From: Dipylidium caninum
Taxonomy: Eukaryota; Platyhelminthes; Cestoda; Cyclophyllidea; Dipylidiidae
DNA: 64,000 bases
Reading direction: 5' to 3'
NCBI GenBank assembly: GCA_017562135.1
Contig: QEYB01001685.1
Span: forward strand, 682,001 to 746,000
Shown: positions 39,901 through 51,135 of the stretch, in pieces
Layout of the letters: the number at the start of each line of letters is the position of its first letter
Numbering within the stretch: the stretch's first letter is position 1
Position numbers and translations under genes: made by a program
The notes under the pieces: generated by a model
Seen by the model: the letters and a program-made list of their open reading frames with translations, nothing else
What the model was told of the DNA's origin: nothing
Databases searched by the model: none

Positions 39901-40960
39901 AGGGCATCCAGATAGGGGAGGGGGAAGGGGCTGACGCAGGAAAACAGTTGCGCAGCCCAGGAGTAAAAAGGTTGAGAAAGCAGAAACCAAAGCTTCAGCA
40001 AGTTGTGCAAGAGAAGATGGGGAGGGTAACAGAGGGGAAGATTCAGTAGCAAATGCAATCTTACGTTCTTTTTTTCAATGAGTAATGAGTGAATGAATGG
40101 GGGAAACGGGAAATGGGTGGCGAAACACGGATACGGTTGAGTAGATTTTGTGAAGGGAGTATAGGTCGGGTGAGAACGATTCTCACTCCTCGCCCCTAAC
40201 GCGTGTAGCAAACACTAAGACGATTACTGAGAACTGCCGGTCCCGCCCGCATTGTTGACGGGATGGCGTTTGCCGTTATGCTGAACTGCATTGTCGCTGC
40301 GAATCTCCTTCTTTGGACCGCTATGGCTGGTTCTAAATTAGAAGAGCTTTTATCAACCAGGTGAAGCATAATAAGTGAACCATGAAAACGTTCTTTTAAA
40401 TAACATCAAGTCCTCATTTCGCGATCAACAAAAAAACTTGCTCACACTACCAAGCTCGGCGATTTTTATCGCAAGATTCACCCCTTACGTTGCATGATGT
40501 AAAATAACCTTGTCAAAGCACTCATGATAAATTTGGCAACAAACGTGGTTTACCCACCCCAAAAACCTAGGGAGATTCAATCCACAGTATGTGTGCCGCA
40601 ATCTGATATCGATTACTCGGTAAAAAGTGTGCTAAAATAGTTTAGCGTTAACAAATAATAGAAGACTCATAAGTTGTCCAAGAGGGAGCAAGTGGTTTCA
40701 TAACTGTCGAAGAATCAACAAATTAACTTACAAAATAAATTAACCTACCGAAAAGCATTGGAAACAAGGTTTTTTTTTCAAATAATCCTAAAGTGGTGCT
40801 AACGATTCGGTATCACTTCATTATTATCGAAGGCAAAACCAAGCAGTCCAAAATGACAAAAAATTCAGATTCGACATGGGTTCGTACTGAAGGATTACGC
40901 TCACGGTGACTCCAACGATAAGGCCACCTAACGCGCTACGGCTACGGTTTATAAAGCTCA
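36909..40960. other. no supported gene apart from one exon-like piece
   Basis: Apart from the candidate at 38560-38705 I see no gene. The minus-strand frame 39610-39990 has a hydrophobic start resembling a signal peptide, but the rest has no recognisable domain and the local sequence is purine-biased, so I do not call it. Confidence 0.4.
38560..38705 (+). CDS. possible internal exon (Pro-rich), unknown gene
   Basis: An acceptor (ccaag at 38559) and a CAA|GTGAGG donor (38706) bound 146 nt that are open, in phase 2 at the start and phase 0 at the end, with high third-position GC. The encoded segment is Pro- and Ser-rich (LLSPTHPPFSQLRPPYSLA) and probably disordered. The upstream frame is also open back to 38289. 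No family is recognised. Confidence 0.28.
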
Positions 40961-40966
40961 TTTATT
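40961..40966 (-). promoter_or_regulatory. poly(A) signal AATAAA of the FXR-family gene
   Basis: Canonical AATAAA on the minus strand, about 33 nt downstream of the FXR-family stop codon (40999-41001), implying a very short 3' untranslated region. Confidence 0.5.
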
Positions 40967-40998
40967 ACTTGATAGTAAGAAATGTTTTCGAGTCTTGT

Positions 40999-43900
40999 CT
41001 AAATGCAAGAAATCCTCGGGATGTTAAGACAGGCAACTAACCCGTTTTCAGCAGATGAACCACCATTACATGCGTCGGCAGCTTGCTCCGTAGGAGCAGC
41101 AGAATTTGGGCCTCCGCCCCGATTGCCTCCACGATTGCCACCCCGATTACGCTGACGGGCCCCGGATGCTCGCTGAACCCCTCCAGCCGGTCCGGCACCG
41201 CTTCCACTAGGACCTCGACGGCGTCCCGTTGTCGGAGCAGACGCCTCCTCCGCAGTCTTTCTCTCATCTACCATTGCGCCACCGGTGGCAGCAGGGAGCT
41301 CTTGATTTGGAGAAGGGCTGCCCCGTTGTGTATCAGAGACATCACCTGATGAGCGCGGTGGGTGACGATTCGTGCGCCTTCCGCCAGGCCCACCACCACC
41401 ACTGCGGTTCATCATTTGCTGGGATATCGAACATAGGAAACACCGCATATAGATTTTTGACAATAATCGCTTACTCTTTCTTTCACCTACAAGGCTAATC
41501 CGATTATGGGGGAGGAAAGCTGTAATAATTCTCAATAAAACGAGACAGGTCTGTCAAATAGATGAATGCCGAAAAAGCGACGTCAAAACTGATGCAAAAC
41601 CTCTTTAGATGGGCAATTTTACCGATGTACGAAGTAGAAAAACATCGTCAAAAATTGAGAAGTTGAAGATAATGAATGGGATCACACGTGCAAGTAGTTA
41701 TGTAGCACGACGATATGTGTGGTTCATTCTGATAACAGCCAGTTGGTATATTCCACCTCAGAAAAGTTAATTCCCCAACAATATTGAAAGGATGACCATT
41801 GTATGTAGATGTCTGACAGGCAAAAACAACAACCTTGAAAATGAGGTCACGGAAGTCCTGACTTGACAGATTCGTAACATCCAGGTCAAATCGACCTCAC
41901 ACTTACTGTGATAGAAAGAGCGATATTAACTGTAAACTTGAAAATGGTAGAGACATTGGACAACGCTATCAATAAGTGACGATAAGAGTAATGCGGATGG
42001 ATCACAAAAGCAATTCAAAATGGGTCAAACGTGCAGAGGCAGAAAAAACAAAGCAGCACCTGCACAAGTGGCGAATCTTAGTTTATACGATAAACGATAA
42101 AAAGATCAGATGTTCATAGATTTACCTGATTGCTAAAACGTGGACCCTCTTCGTGGTGAGGGTCACCGGCGGCAACACCTCGAGGTGGACCACGAGGAAA
42201 CGCACCACCTGGACGCGGACCACCACGTTGCGTTCCACCATTTTCTTGATGATTCACCTCATGTTGCGCACCGCCGTGGAAGGGTCCACCACCACCACCA
42301 CCACCACGTCCCGGCAGTTCCCTAAGGAGACCCAATTTCTCTACCTGCAGAGCAAAGCCACTCACTTCCAGTTTTCATGTTACCAATGCTTATCAAAGGA
42401 AAGAATTGAACTAACCTCTAGCGTCTCCAAATCAAAAATGCACTCAACCTGGAAGGTGACAAGTAGTCGAGCCTTATCTACGGTGTCACGAGTGCCGATT
42501 AGGAATAAACCGGACACTGCATCCTTTTCTAAAGGAGCTGCCAATTCTGGATGCTTGTCTTCAATCTGTATAAATGAGTTAAAGATAGTGTGCGTATACG
42601 TGCGGTGTTCCATTGGGTCAGCAAAAATTCATGATTGAAAAAAAACATTAAAAGCAGAAGCGCAGAAGTGACCACATGTGCGATAGTTAAGATGAAATAT
42701 ATACGCGCCTGACTCCAATGGTGCTAATATAATGAATGGGAAATATCAAATGGTTTGGTATGAAAAAATCACATAAACATAGGCAGATTATACATACTTG
42801 AGTTACCTTCACACAGTAAGGGTTACCGTCGGGTGAGGACTCGGAATCGAGCGACTTGGGAAAATGCCTCCAATCACCATCTAAATAGATGGTACGAACA
42901 CCCGACTTCTCTTGTATCGAGGAAATGTTGGTACTGCGATTGCCCACCACCCGGCCAATCAAACGCTTCGGTACTAAAAGACAAATCTGGCAAAACTCCA
43001 GCACCGCTCTCGCCTCTTTGGCTGCTTCAGCGGTCTACAGTAGAAAAAAAAATGCGCGCTTACGATGACCCCTATAAAATTAACAACTCGATTACGGAGC
43101 ACCGCAAACCTCTGCAACTACTTTGAAGTGAGCTAGGTGATCGACAAAACCATGGGTGGCGAAGGAATCCTGACTAATCTGGCCTTCAGAATCTGTGTAC
43201 ACAGGAGGGCCTCCATTTCGCTGCATCGTCGCCTCACGCACATCAATGCGTACGACACCGGGAATTGAGCGAGCGGTGCGTATGTTTGCGCCCTGGGAAC
43301 CGATAGCCAAGCCCATGAGAGAGCTCGGCACACTGAAGGTCTCAGCGAAGAGTCCTTCGTCCCCAGGGGACCAAGTGTTACCGTCAACACTTCCCGTAGA
43401 TGCACCCTCCCTGAGACCGCCTAGATTCTAAAATGGTGTAAAACAGCTGGAGTTACCTACGACACAGAACAATTGCACCAATGAACTGATAAGTAAAAAA
43501 ATCTATTCTTACATCATGGAACTTCTTAGTCTGGTTGATATACCGTATGATGCCACACTTTTGTCTGAGCATGCGTAGATGCATTTCCTCAAGAAGACCA
43601 ACCACCCGAATAACTTCACTTGAGGGCGAAAGGAAAACCAGACGGTCCTTCTCGAAAGAGACGCTCACTGGACCACCACAGTGACGCAAAATGCTCTCAT
43701 GTGCTGCAAGATCCGAGGCGCTGGGAAAGAAAATTATCAAAGTACGATGCTCATACGGAAAAGGCTAATGTAACCTCATTTGCTCATGAGATGAACAAAT
43801 AAGTGATCAGGGAGCTGGCGAATTGAATAAAAGCCCTTAACCTAAAAATTGCAACTGTACCATTAGTCACACTAGATAACAGCACCGCAAGCAACAGTGA

Positions 43901-45777
43901 GTTAACACTACGGAATTGATATATCGAAACTAATCGTCTGATCGTTTGTGCACGCCGATTGATGCATGAAGAACAGCCAAAACGGAGAGCTTTGTTTTGT
44001 GAAGCGAGAGCAAATGTTGGACAACGGCGTGTATGCCGTTAGTGTACAACATGGTAAAGGCGCCACACTGGCTAGTGAAATTCACACCCCGATGGGGTTC
44101 GCTTAATAATAACATTAGTACAAAAGCAACATGATTATCAAAGTAAAAACCCACTAGGGTAGGAGATCCTGGGGGATACTAATCTCACGCGTAAATAGGG
44201 CTTCAGGACTGAGCGCAGGAGCGTCAGCAGTAGTAGGTCGAAGCATCTTGCGTTCACATATTTCCGCCATGGCGGAAAGATTAGCAGCCAACTCGGTATA
44301 CTCCTTCGGGGGAGGTGGTGATGACTCATCCTGAGGCGGCAGCACCGGCCGCAGTTGGACCACGGCGTGAGCATCGCGCACCTATACAGACAAAATTTTG
44401 AATATGCCACGTCTCAAAAGGTGCCAAGAAATAGAATTTGTCTGATTAATAGTTAAAAACAATCCCAGAAACTGCGAATGCCACGTGGGACTAGAAGTTA
44501 AAAAACTCGATAAAATTGGCCCCGTCAAAACTCATCAAGGATAACCTGTATTATGAAAGTTCGGAAGTGGTCCGACCGCTAAAGCTAGTAATGCAACGCA
44601 ATTTACATGATAATGGGACGCAGAACGTCAACCTGGTCTTTTACTTTTCATTAAAAAAAGCGAAACTGGAACCAAGACGGTTATTAAGGGATTCGGAGAA
44701 AACGCCAAATATTCTGAAATGACTCAATAAAAAGTCACATGAACATCTCCATAATGATTGAGTTATGGTTCCAGTAAAATAGGACACCAAGCTGAAAACT
44801 TGTTCCCCTAATTATCAGCATATGTCAGAATTCATGAAATTCGCAGGAAGCAAGAAAAAATTATAGTGGACATTAGCTAAGGATTCGAGAATCGCCAGTA
44901 ACAAGTGGAAACCAGACAAAAATAAGAAATAAGTATATCTGTAAGTCAAAAATTACCCTAGTAACAACACAGGGCCACCAGGAAGGGCAATTGAGACAGG
45001 CAAATGGGTTTGCCAGACGTGAACTTGCGGACGGTTGCTGTAGTTGGGATATTTGAAGATTTGCTAAAGCTTCGGTAAAGCTGTTATTCTGGGGGTTTTC
45101 CTGTGCACTTAAGGGTAGCAGTGCCTCGACCATCAGGTGGGGAGCTAGAGCCCTAGAACAAAAATGAGAGCATCCACAAAATGTTTCCTGAACAAACTAA
45201 AGTACGAGGTTGACAACCAGAGCTTGACAAGACTTATTCGATGTGAATTTTAGGGCAAGCAAGACCGCTACCAAATTAACAGTTTATATACCCTAGAATG
45301 AAAAAAGCATTATAGCAAGGCGCGTAGTTACGCTACACCGGATCCAGCGGAGAACATTAGTATTACCAAACCTACCTGCTGGGAAACCGGCTAGTTTCAA
45401 TTATCTCTAGCTCCTCGGCCCTGGGTAAACCCAGTAAAGTGCATAATAGAGGCCAAATTAAAAATAAGCTGGCACAAGTGTCGAAAAAGTTGCCCACCAG
45501 CCGCGAGACGCAGCAACACGAATAGGCTTTTTGGGGCACTTACAGGGACTCAGAATCTCCAGGAGGGGGAAGACGGAGTTCACTTAAAGGTATTGTTTCC
45601 TCCGACGACGGGCTAAAACTTAGGAGTTAATGTGCTACTTACTCATCGGCATATGCAATTACGCCCTTGCCTTCAACCAGTTTCTTAAGATAGCCCTAAT
45701 AAAATAAATAATGGTAGGTAAGGGTACAGAACCTTAATGAACTGTCCGTAATGACCCTTAATCTCGATCTCAATCAT
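40999..45777 (-). CDS. FXR1: FMR1/FXR-family RNA-binding protein, 11 exons
   Basis: Fragile X family proteins bind mRNAs and ribosomes and control translation. Hand-spliced exons: 45733-45777, 45643-45695, 45544-45612, 44957-45152, 44155-44381, 43513-43720, 43110-43427, 42807-43034, 42416-42565, 42126-42344, 40999-41418. They join in frame to 710 residues. Visible parts: Agenet/Tudor repeats (residues ~1-140; IEIKGHYGQFIKGYLKK and TIPLSELRLPPP align with human VEVRGSNGAFYKAFVKD and QIPFHDVRFPPP), a KH0-like segment (~197-266; PVSVSFEKDRLVFLS), KH1 (~295-385; LMGLAIGSQGANI, intact GSQG), KH2 (~386-490; LIGRVVGNRSTNISSIQEKS, loop GNRS instead of GXXG), a Leu-rich NES-like stretch (LEVEKLGLLREL) and an RGG/Gly-rich tail (two exons, RGGNRGGNRGGG). 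Introns 1 and 2 are 37 and 30 nt. Whether it is orthologous to FMR1, FXR1 or the single invertebrate gene cannot be told here, so the symbol is a family label. A ~45-residue insertion separates the Agenet parts. Confidence 0.9.
42286..42307 (-). repeat. trinucleotide repeat encoding a Gly run in the FXR-family gene
   Basis: Seven CCA units on the plus strand (GGT-type codons on the coding strand) encode the seven-Gly run following LRELPGR in exon 10. Confidence 0.85.
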
Positions 45778-47140
45778 AACGACAGACGAGACAACCTTCG
45801 GTGGCGCGAATAATTAAAAAGTGTGGATTATAAGTATGAACCATACCGACACAGTTCGAGTTAACAAATTGTTTGCTAATTGCATGAAACTAAATATTAA
45901 AGGCATTCTCATGCAAGCGATTTATATTAATCAAATTTTTTCTGAGTGATGTCATTTTTTATACTTTAAATATGATACACCGTAAATACAAAAGTACTCC
46001 GCCAGTGCTTGCTCCTGTTTTAAATATAAATTTACATATAATATAATTAATTGAATGTTATCGGGTGTGTATATAGCCATCCTTATGGTACCCAGGCTAT
46101 ACGAACTGTTAATTTACAAAATATTACTTGATTCATAACGGAATAGCAAATTTATGGCCTCGAAACTATGGCTAGAATTTTATAAGCACGCGTCTTATGT
46201 GTTTCGACCGCATGTATGCATAACCATACGGACAAATGGTTTATCCACAAAAGCGTAGAACTTTCGCGGATAGATGGCAAGAAATCAACTTGAACTATTT
46301 TCGGCTCGGTTAATTTTAAGGAATCCAAAAACAGTTTCATACCCTAATGGTATGTATTTATCGAGTGAAGTTATAACCTTAGGGAAGACGGCAACGAAAA
46401 AGGTTACAAAATGTTGCGTTATCTATTAAACGTGACTCAGTAGTACGAAATTTATTGATAATCATTGAAGAAATTTCGGGCTTTGTCCACTTATTAATAA
46501 TGAGGTGTCATAATTTCGCCAGAACGTATGCAATTCCTGGCACATTTTGAGGTGCAGCCGTCCCAATTTCCTCCGTCCTGTGCCGTCATGGGGGAATCCA
46601 TGGGCGTTAAGGACTTCTATCAGTGCTCTAGAGGATAGTCTAGGCAGTTATTCGGAGAATGATTTTTATCATAATCTGCCCCGGGTGTATTAAATTGTGT
46701 ATATTCCCGGGACGTTAATCTCAAAAATTTGTACAAAACGAATATGTTCATTTATGCTAGGTCCTTTTAATTTGTCTAGTCCCTAATTGCGATCAACAGG
46801 CCCCAAGGTTGCTCGCAGGACCTCTCAAATACTCTTAAGGGAATGTGGTATCCTCAGGGTTTCTAGGCATGTTCCAATTAATCACCATTTCGAAACGGAT
46901 CAGTCGATACACCTTTGGGCATTTTTTTTCATTAAAAACAACGGGTTTAACTAGTCTTTTTGGTTATGTGGCTTTAAGGGCCACCTATGGCTGTTAAACC
47001 AATTTCTGAAATAACTAAGTTTGTAGAAATTATAAGGCGCGCGACATTTGTTTTACTTATCTTAACATCTGAGACGCCAACTTCAGTCTTGTCTGTGGCA
47101 ATCTGTCCTACCTTGGATTCTCACGTGTTTCGTTTGTACG
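45778..47140. promoter_or_regulatory. AT-rich divergent intergenic region between the FXR-family gene and TIMM10
   Basis: The two start codons point away from each other across 1,363 nt with no supported gene between, so this interval should hold both promoters. It is AT-rich, especially 45880-46060. I cannot point to specific transcription factor sites. The 62-codon frame at 46152-46340 (minus) has no family match. Confidence 0.45.
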
Positions 47141-47383
47141 ATGTCTGACCTGTCGATGGAACGCCAAATGCAGATATTTGAGATAGAAATGATGCAAAAA
47201 GTATTCGCAAACATGACTAAATCGTGTTTGAAGAAGTGCATTCCCCCTCGATACCAGGATGGTGATTTATCAAAAGGCGAAGCTGTCTGTCTGGATCGCT
47301 GCGCAGCAAAATTCATGGAAGCTTATATGCATACCACGAAAACCCTTGGAGCTATAGCCAATCCAGGAATGGCATCGCAATAG
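47141..47383 (+). CDS. TIMM10: Tim10, mitochondrial intermembrane-space import chaperone
   Basis: A single uninterrupted frame of 80 residues, the right length for a small Tim (human TIMM10 has 90). Small Tims form a Tim9-Tim10 hexamer in the intermembrane space that escorts carrier precursors to the TIM22 translocase. Both CX3C pairs are present and 16 residues apart: CLKKC and CLDRC. The intervening IPPRYQDGDLSKGEAV and the following AAKFMEA match Tim10 (human VPPHYKEAELSKGESV) rather than Tim8, Tim9 or Tim13. The ATG at 47141 is followed by an amphipathic helix (MSDLSMERQMQIFEIEMMQK); no cleavable presequence is expected or seen. No intron is visible in the coding part. It is divergent from the FXR-family gene. 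No clear AATAAA follows closely, so its 3' end is undefined. Confidence 0.96.
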   Translation: MSDLSMERQMQIFEIEMMQKVFANMTKSCLKKCIPPRYQDGDLSKGEAVCLDRCAAKFMEAYMHTTKTLGAIANPGMASQ

Positions 47384-49870
47384 GTCAACGTGTTTTGCAC
47401 ATATTACTGTGTGTAATTACTGTGTAATTGCTGAAGACCCCTCTGTAGGATGACCTGAACCTTACCCTCGTACATATATTGCTTCGTTTTCCCCAATCAG
47501 CTCAAGGATACCTCGATGATTCATTGCTCCGGCTATGGCTTTAGCCTTTGTGATATATATAATCGAGGCGATCGTTTATGCAGTTTTGTGTTTTCATTTT
47601 GAAAAGTGATATGTAATCTTAGTATTTGTTTTTATCAATGGGATTCTGGAGTTTGATTTTGTATCGTAGAGTGATTTTTGTCGAACAAGTAACTCCATGT
47701 CATGCTGTGTTTCTTTATTTAACTCGGTCAATTGTCTTATTATGTTTGAACATGGAGTTATTTCACAATCATGGTGTCATTATTGCAAATTTTTGGCTAG
47801 TTCTATGTAATTACAACATCTAGGGAGGTGTGAATTACTTTTCGCTTCAATTACGTGTTTGAACTCACTATTGTTATATGTACAATAATTAGCATATTTG
47901 CGATGTTCATGTAAAGAAATACCCTATCGCGCGTTACTTTGAAATTGGAGCATTTTATCTATACAGCTACTAGTGATAAGCTTGCCGATCATGTCAATAA
48001 GTGCATTCGTCGCACGTAGATGTGAGTTGTGGCGTTTCTGTTTCTCGTGCGTAATCTGGGTAATCAAAATTGAATTCTAAGAACTTACGTTGAATCATTT
48101 TCCTTTTTTCCCTAGCTGGACTGGTCTCGAAATATATGCTATGGCCTGTTTATAACTTTTAAAACCCTATTACCACCTGAATGACGGAATGGTGTTACAC
48201 GAATGGGGGTTTTGTGCATCGAAGCTCGCGCCACTTGCGCCGATCTGATTATCTTTTCCATATCCTTACAACATTCGTTAACTTGGAATTCATTCAGGTA
48301 CATTTACAAAAGCCTTGTCTTAAATTAAGAACTGGTCTTGTCAGCAAAATGTTTTAATGTGGAGCTAAATATGAAAGAGTCGGAAATTGAATTGCTAGAT
48401 TGTTAGTCATACCCTGTTTCCAAAGTGTTCGAAATTTATTCGAGTATTTGCAATGTCTAAACGAGTCGTTTCAAAGGTTGTCTACTCTTTTTCAACATTA
48501 TTATGCCTAAGGTAAATCCATCTTTAGTGGGATTTTTGTGCCATAAGACTTAACCTCGGGTGGTTTTAAGAGGTATTCAGATTATCTTGCAGTAATGTTT
48601 AGGAGAGAGAGAGAGAGGGGGATTTATGGAACTGTCACTTAGCTGACGATTAGCCAATTGCCTAGAAGGCGAAACCGTAATTATCAACTTTAAATTTCGC
48701 CTTTCCGGGATACGGTTGAAGTGAGAGAGGACAGAAGAGTCAAGGGCTGTGCTGTAACTTGCTTCCCTGAAAAATTTAATGAAATCGTTGGACTTCCGGG
48801 ACGTCATGTCACAAAAGTATCATCAAACGATGGTGGTGATTGCGCTTTTGCAACAATAATTTTTTTGTCATTGTCACTTCCTCGACTCCGGTTTAAAAAC
48901 ACAGTTATAAATCATGAAGTTGAGCGTTGCGAAGAAAAACAGAAGGGAGAGAGCGTAGAGAGTCTCGTGGAGGGAAGCGCTCACACCCACGATGGGTCAG
49001 GGGAGAGTCAGTGTTTTTCTACCATTGCGAGGGGGGGGGAGGGTTGAGGGAGGCTATTCGCGCAGTTTGGTGGTTATCAGACCCGTCGAGGTTGTGCTGT
49101 TTCATTCTCCGGACAGGAGACTGCGCGCGATGGAAGGCGCAGGAGGAGGCCAAAGTCATTCGCCGATTCCTCGCAGTGATCCCATTGGAATTTCACCAAC
49201 GGTCATGGTGGCCAAAGTGTTTTGAGGGTTAGTGAGAATCATTTGAACAAAAATTGGGTCCAGGAAATTCATCTATTGCATCAATATCTAACCTTTAAAA
49301 TTGAAATAGCTTCAAGTGACTGTATTTTCTGGAAAATTCACCTTTACTGTGCTTGTTGGTTTACTTTCACTTCCACTCATGTATTTCTTCTACTTTTCAG
49401 TCTTGTTATAATTTGGAGTTTGCCATGGTTCCTTGAATTTTGGAATGGTTTACTGAAATGCTTGAACGATAATGCCAAAGTTTCCTCTTCGACGGTGAAT
49501 GGCCTGTCCTCCAAGTGGTATTAAGCTCATAATCCATTTTACGCAATATCCACACCAACGACACTTCTGCTATGAGCTGGGGACACTGGCCGCCGGATCC
49601 ACCATTTCGGGCACGCAAAATCACCTCAAAAATGTCTCCTTCACGCTTCACCTACTTAAGTTCACGTGGTCAACCTGTCAAAACCTCCTGCCAAGTTGGT
49701 CAGTGTACGCACATGGAGATTCCAGACCCTCGTTTCAGGTACATCCTGACGACCCCGAGCCTATTCGACGGCCTCTGAACTCTTCCGTTGGCAACTAAGT
49801 GATTGCGGATTTTAAGAATGAAAATTCAAAATTTTTGCTCAAAACTATGACTTCATTCAATTAGCTACTT
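47384..49870. other. downstream of TIMM10, no supported gene
   Basis: AT-rich to about 48.6 kb, probably including the TIMM10 3' untranslated region. A short GA repeat lies near 48602-48618. The plus frame 49572-49778 begins MSWGHWPPDPPF and reaches a TTTCAG|GTACAT donor-like site, but no family is recognised. Confidence 0.4.
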
Positions 49871-50740
49871 CTATTTTTGTAATAATCCCACGTTCATAGA
49901 ATTCCTGACCTTTGCTATCAAGAAAAACTGAAGTGAGTAAGATTTGACTTCGAGGATGTCATCCAAAATTATACCATTTAAGGAGTCCTGCATGGAACGA
50001 CGAAATAAATGGTCATCTGAAAGCGCAGGATCAGGGCTACATAGCGAACATGTCAACACATCCCAATCGAGATGAAGTAATTTTTGGCGAACGACCAAAG
50101 ATTTGTGGGGCTTCGCATTATCATGGTGGACAACAACACCCTGACGCTTTGCCACTTCTAGCCGCTCCGCTTGAAGTACACCGCCCAGTTTGCCGAGTTG
50201 TTGAACGTACACGTTTGAATTGGTCGTTTGGTAAAAGTTAAAAGTTCAGAATTCCTTCAAAATCCCACCAGACTGATAACATACTCCCTTCTTAGGTTAA
50301 TCTCCGCTTTTGATGTCGTCTGGGCTGGTTCATCATACATCACCCACACCTTTTCCGACTAACGTTGCAAACTACCCACTTTTCGTCGCCAGTTAGTTGT
50401 CTTTTCAGCAGTGGATCAACCTCGTTGCGTTTCAGATGCGAATCGCAGATGCTCATGAGTTGTATCAAATGAATTCTCTCAAGCTGGTGAGGGAAGAATG
50501 TAAAGACCGAGTTTCCCGACAGATTCAACCTTTTTTTTACTTTTCCTTTCAATGCCTTTATGCGATTTGCATCTGAGCTTCTCTGCAAAGTCCTCTGACG
50601 ATCTGAGTCGACGGTGGCCTTGGCTGATGTCGGGTCTCGACGACTTCAAGTGGACGAACTGCCACATCGTTGAAAAAGAAATTTGGTAAACCAATTTTGA
50701 CTACACTGTCCTTCTTTCTTTCTTTCTTTCTTTCTTTCAA
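49871..50740 (-). pseudogene. mariner-family (DD34D) transposase relic
   Basis: Reading the minus strand across shifting frames recovers the order of a mariner transposase. The N-terminal part carries RPLEVVETRHQPRPPSTQ-like text (about 50660-50560), then the linker and SICDSHLKRNEVDPLL (about 50500-50400). The first catalytic motif is TGDEKW, then DEPAQTT (about 50334), the second motif HHDNAKPH, and SPDPALSDDHLF near 50060. The second and third Asp are separated by 34 residues, the mariner signature. At least two frame changes (three frames used) and an in-frame stop after ISLVGF break it, so it is dead. I did not find convincing terminal inverted repeats or a TA target duplication; one side ends in a TTTC microsatellite. 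Confidence 0.9.
50711..50738. repeat. (TTTC)n microsatellite
   Basis: About seven TTTC units at the edge of the mariner relic. Confidence 0.9.
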
Positions 50741-51048
50741 GCCCTCACTCCCATCTACGGCACCTCACTTCTTGTGTGCTTTGGATGCGTTTCCGTCTTT
50801 CCAAAAATGATAAAATAGGATATACCCCAAGTGCACTATTTGTTTTTCCATTTTAAATAGGAATGAATACCAAACCACAGCACTAAACGATGTCATTTTT
50901 TGACTAAACGAAAGGTAGAAGCACCGAAAATAATAAAAAAAGTATAGGTTTGACAATTGGAACACGTTGACGAAACGTAAGAGTGTGTACATTCCATCGG
51001 CCGACAAAACCCGCAATCACTCAGTGTCTAGCCGTTGTTAAGGCATAC

Positions 51049-51135
51049 CTGGCCACGGAGAGTCGCGGCTACGCTTCTCATTTGCCTGACAGACGCTTGG
51101 CATGATCCAAAAGGCGTCGATTTCAATGTCATCCT
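51049..51135 (-). CDS. possible internal exon, unknown gene
   Basis: An 87-nt stretch between a TTTGTTTTAG acceptor (51137-51136) and a CCAG|GTATGC donor (51048). It is open in two frames (DDIEIDAFWIMPSVCQANEK in one), so the reading is undecided. The third frame, with two stops, reads DHAKRLSGK, so decayed repeat sequence is an alternative. Confidence 0.25.

Noticed and set aside
39610..39990. 126-codon minus-strand frame with a signal-peptide-like start
   Set aside because: The hydrophobic start arises in a purine-biased stretch; no recognisable mature domain, acceptor or upstream context.
42114..42365. Plus-strand His-rich frame over the Gly-rich exon of the FXR-family gene
   Set aside because: It is the antisense reading of the GGT/RGG codons of exon 10.
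43930..44154. Minus-strand frame with GAFTMLYTNG and HKTKLSV, resembling the FMR1 segment GAFSVTYDPE...TKLSL
   Set aside because: The true counterpart is exon 6 (43513-43720), which joins in phase to exon 5 and continues the alignment; this stretch is then intron 5. The resemblance may be chance.
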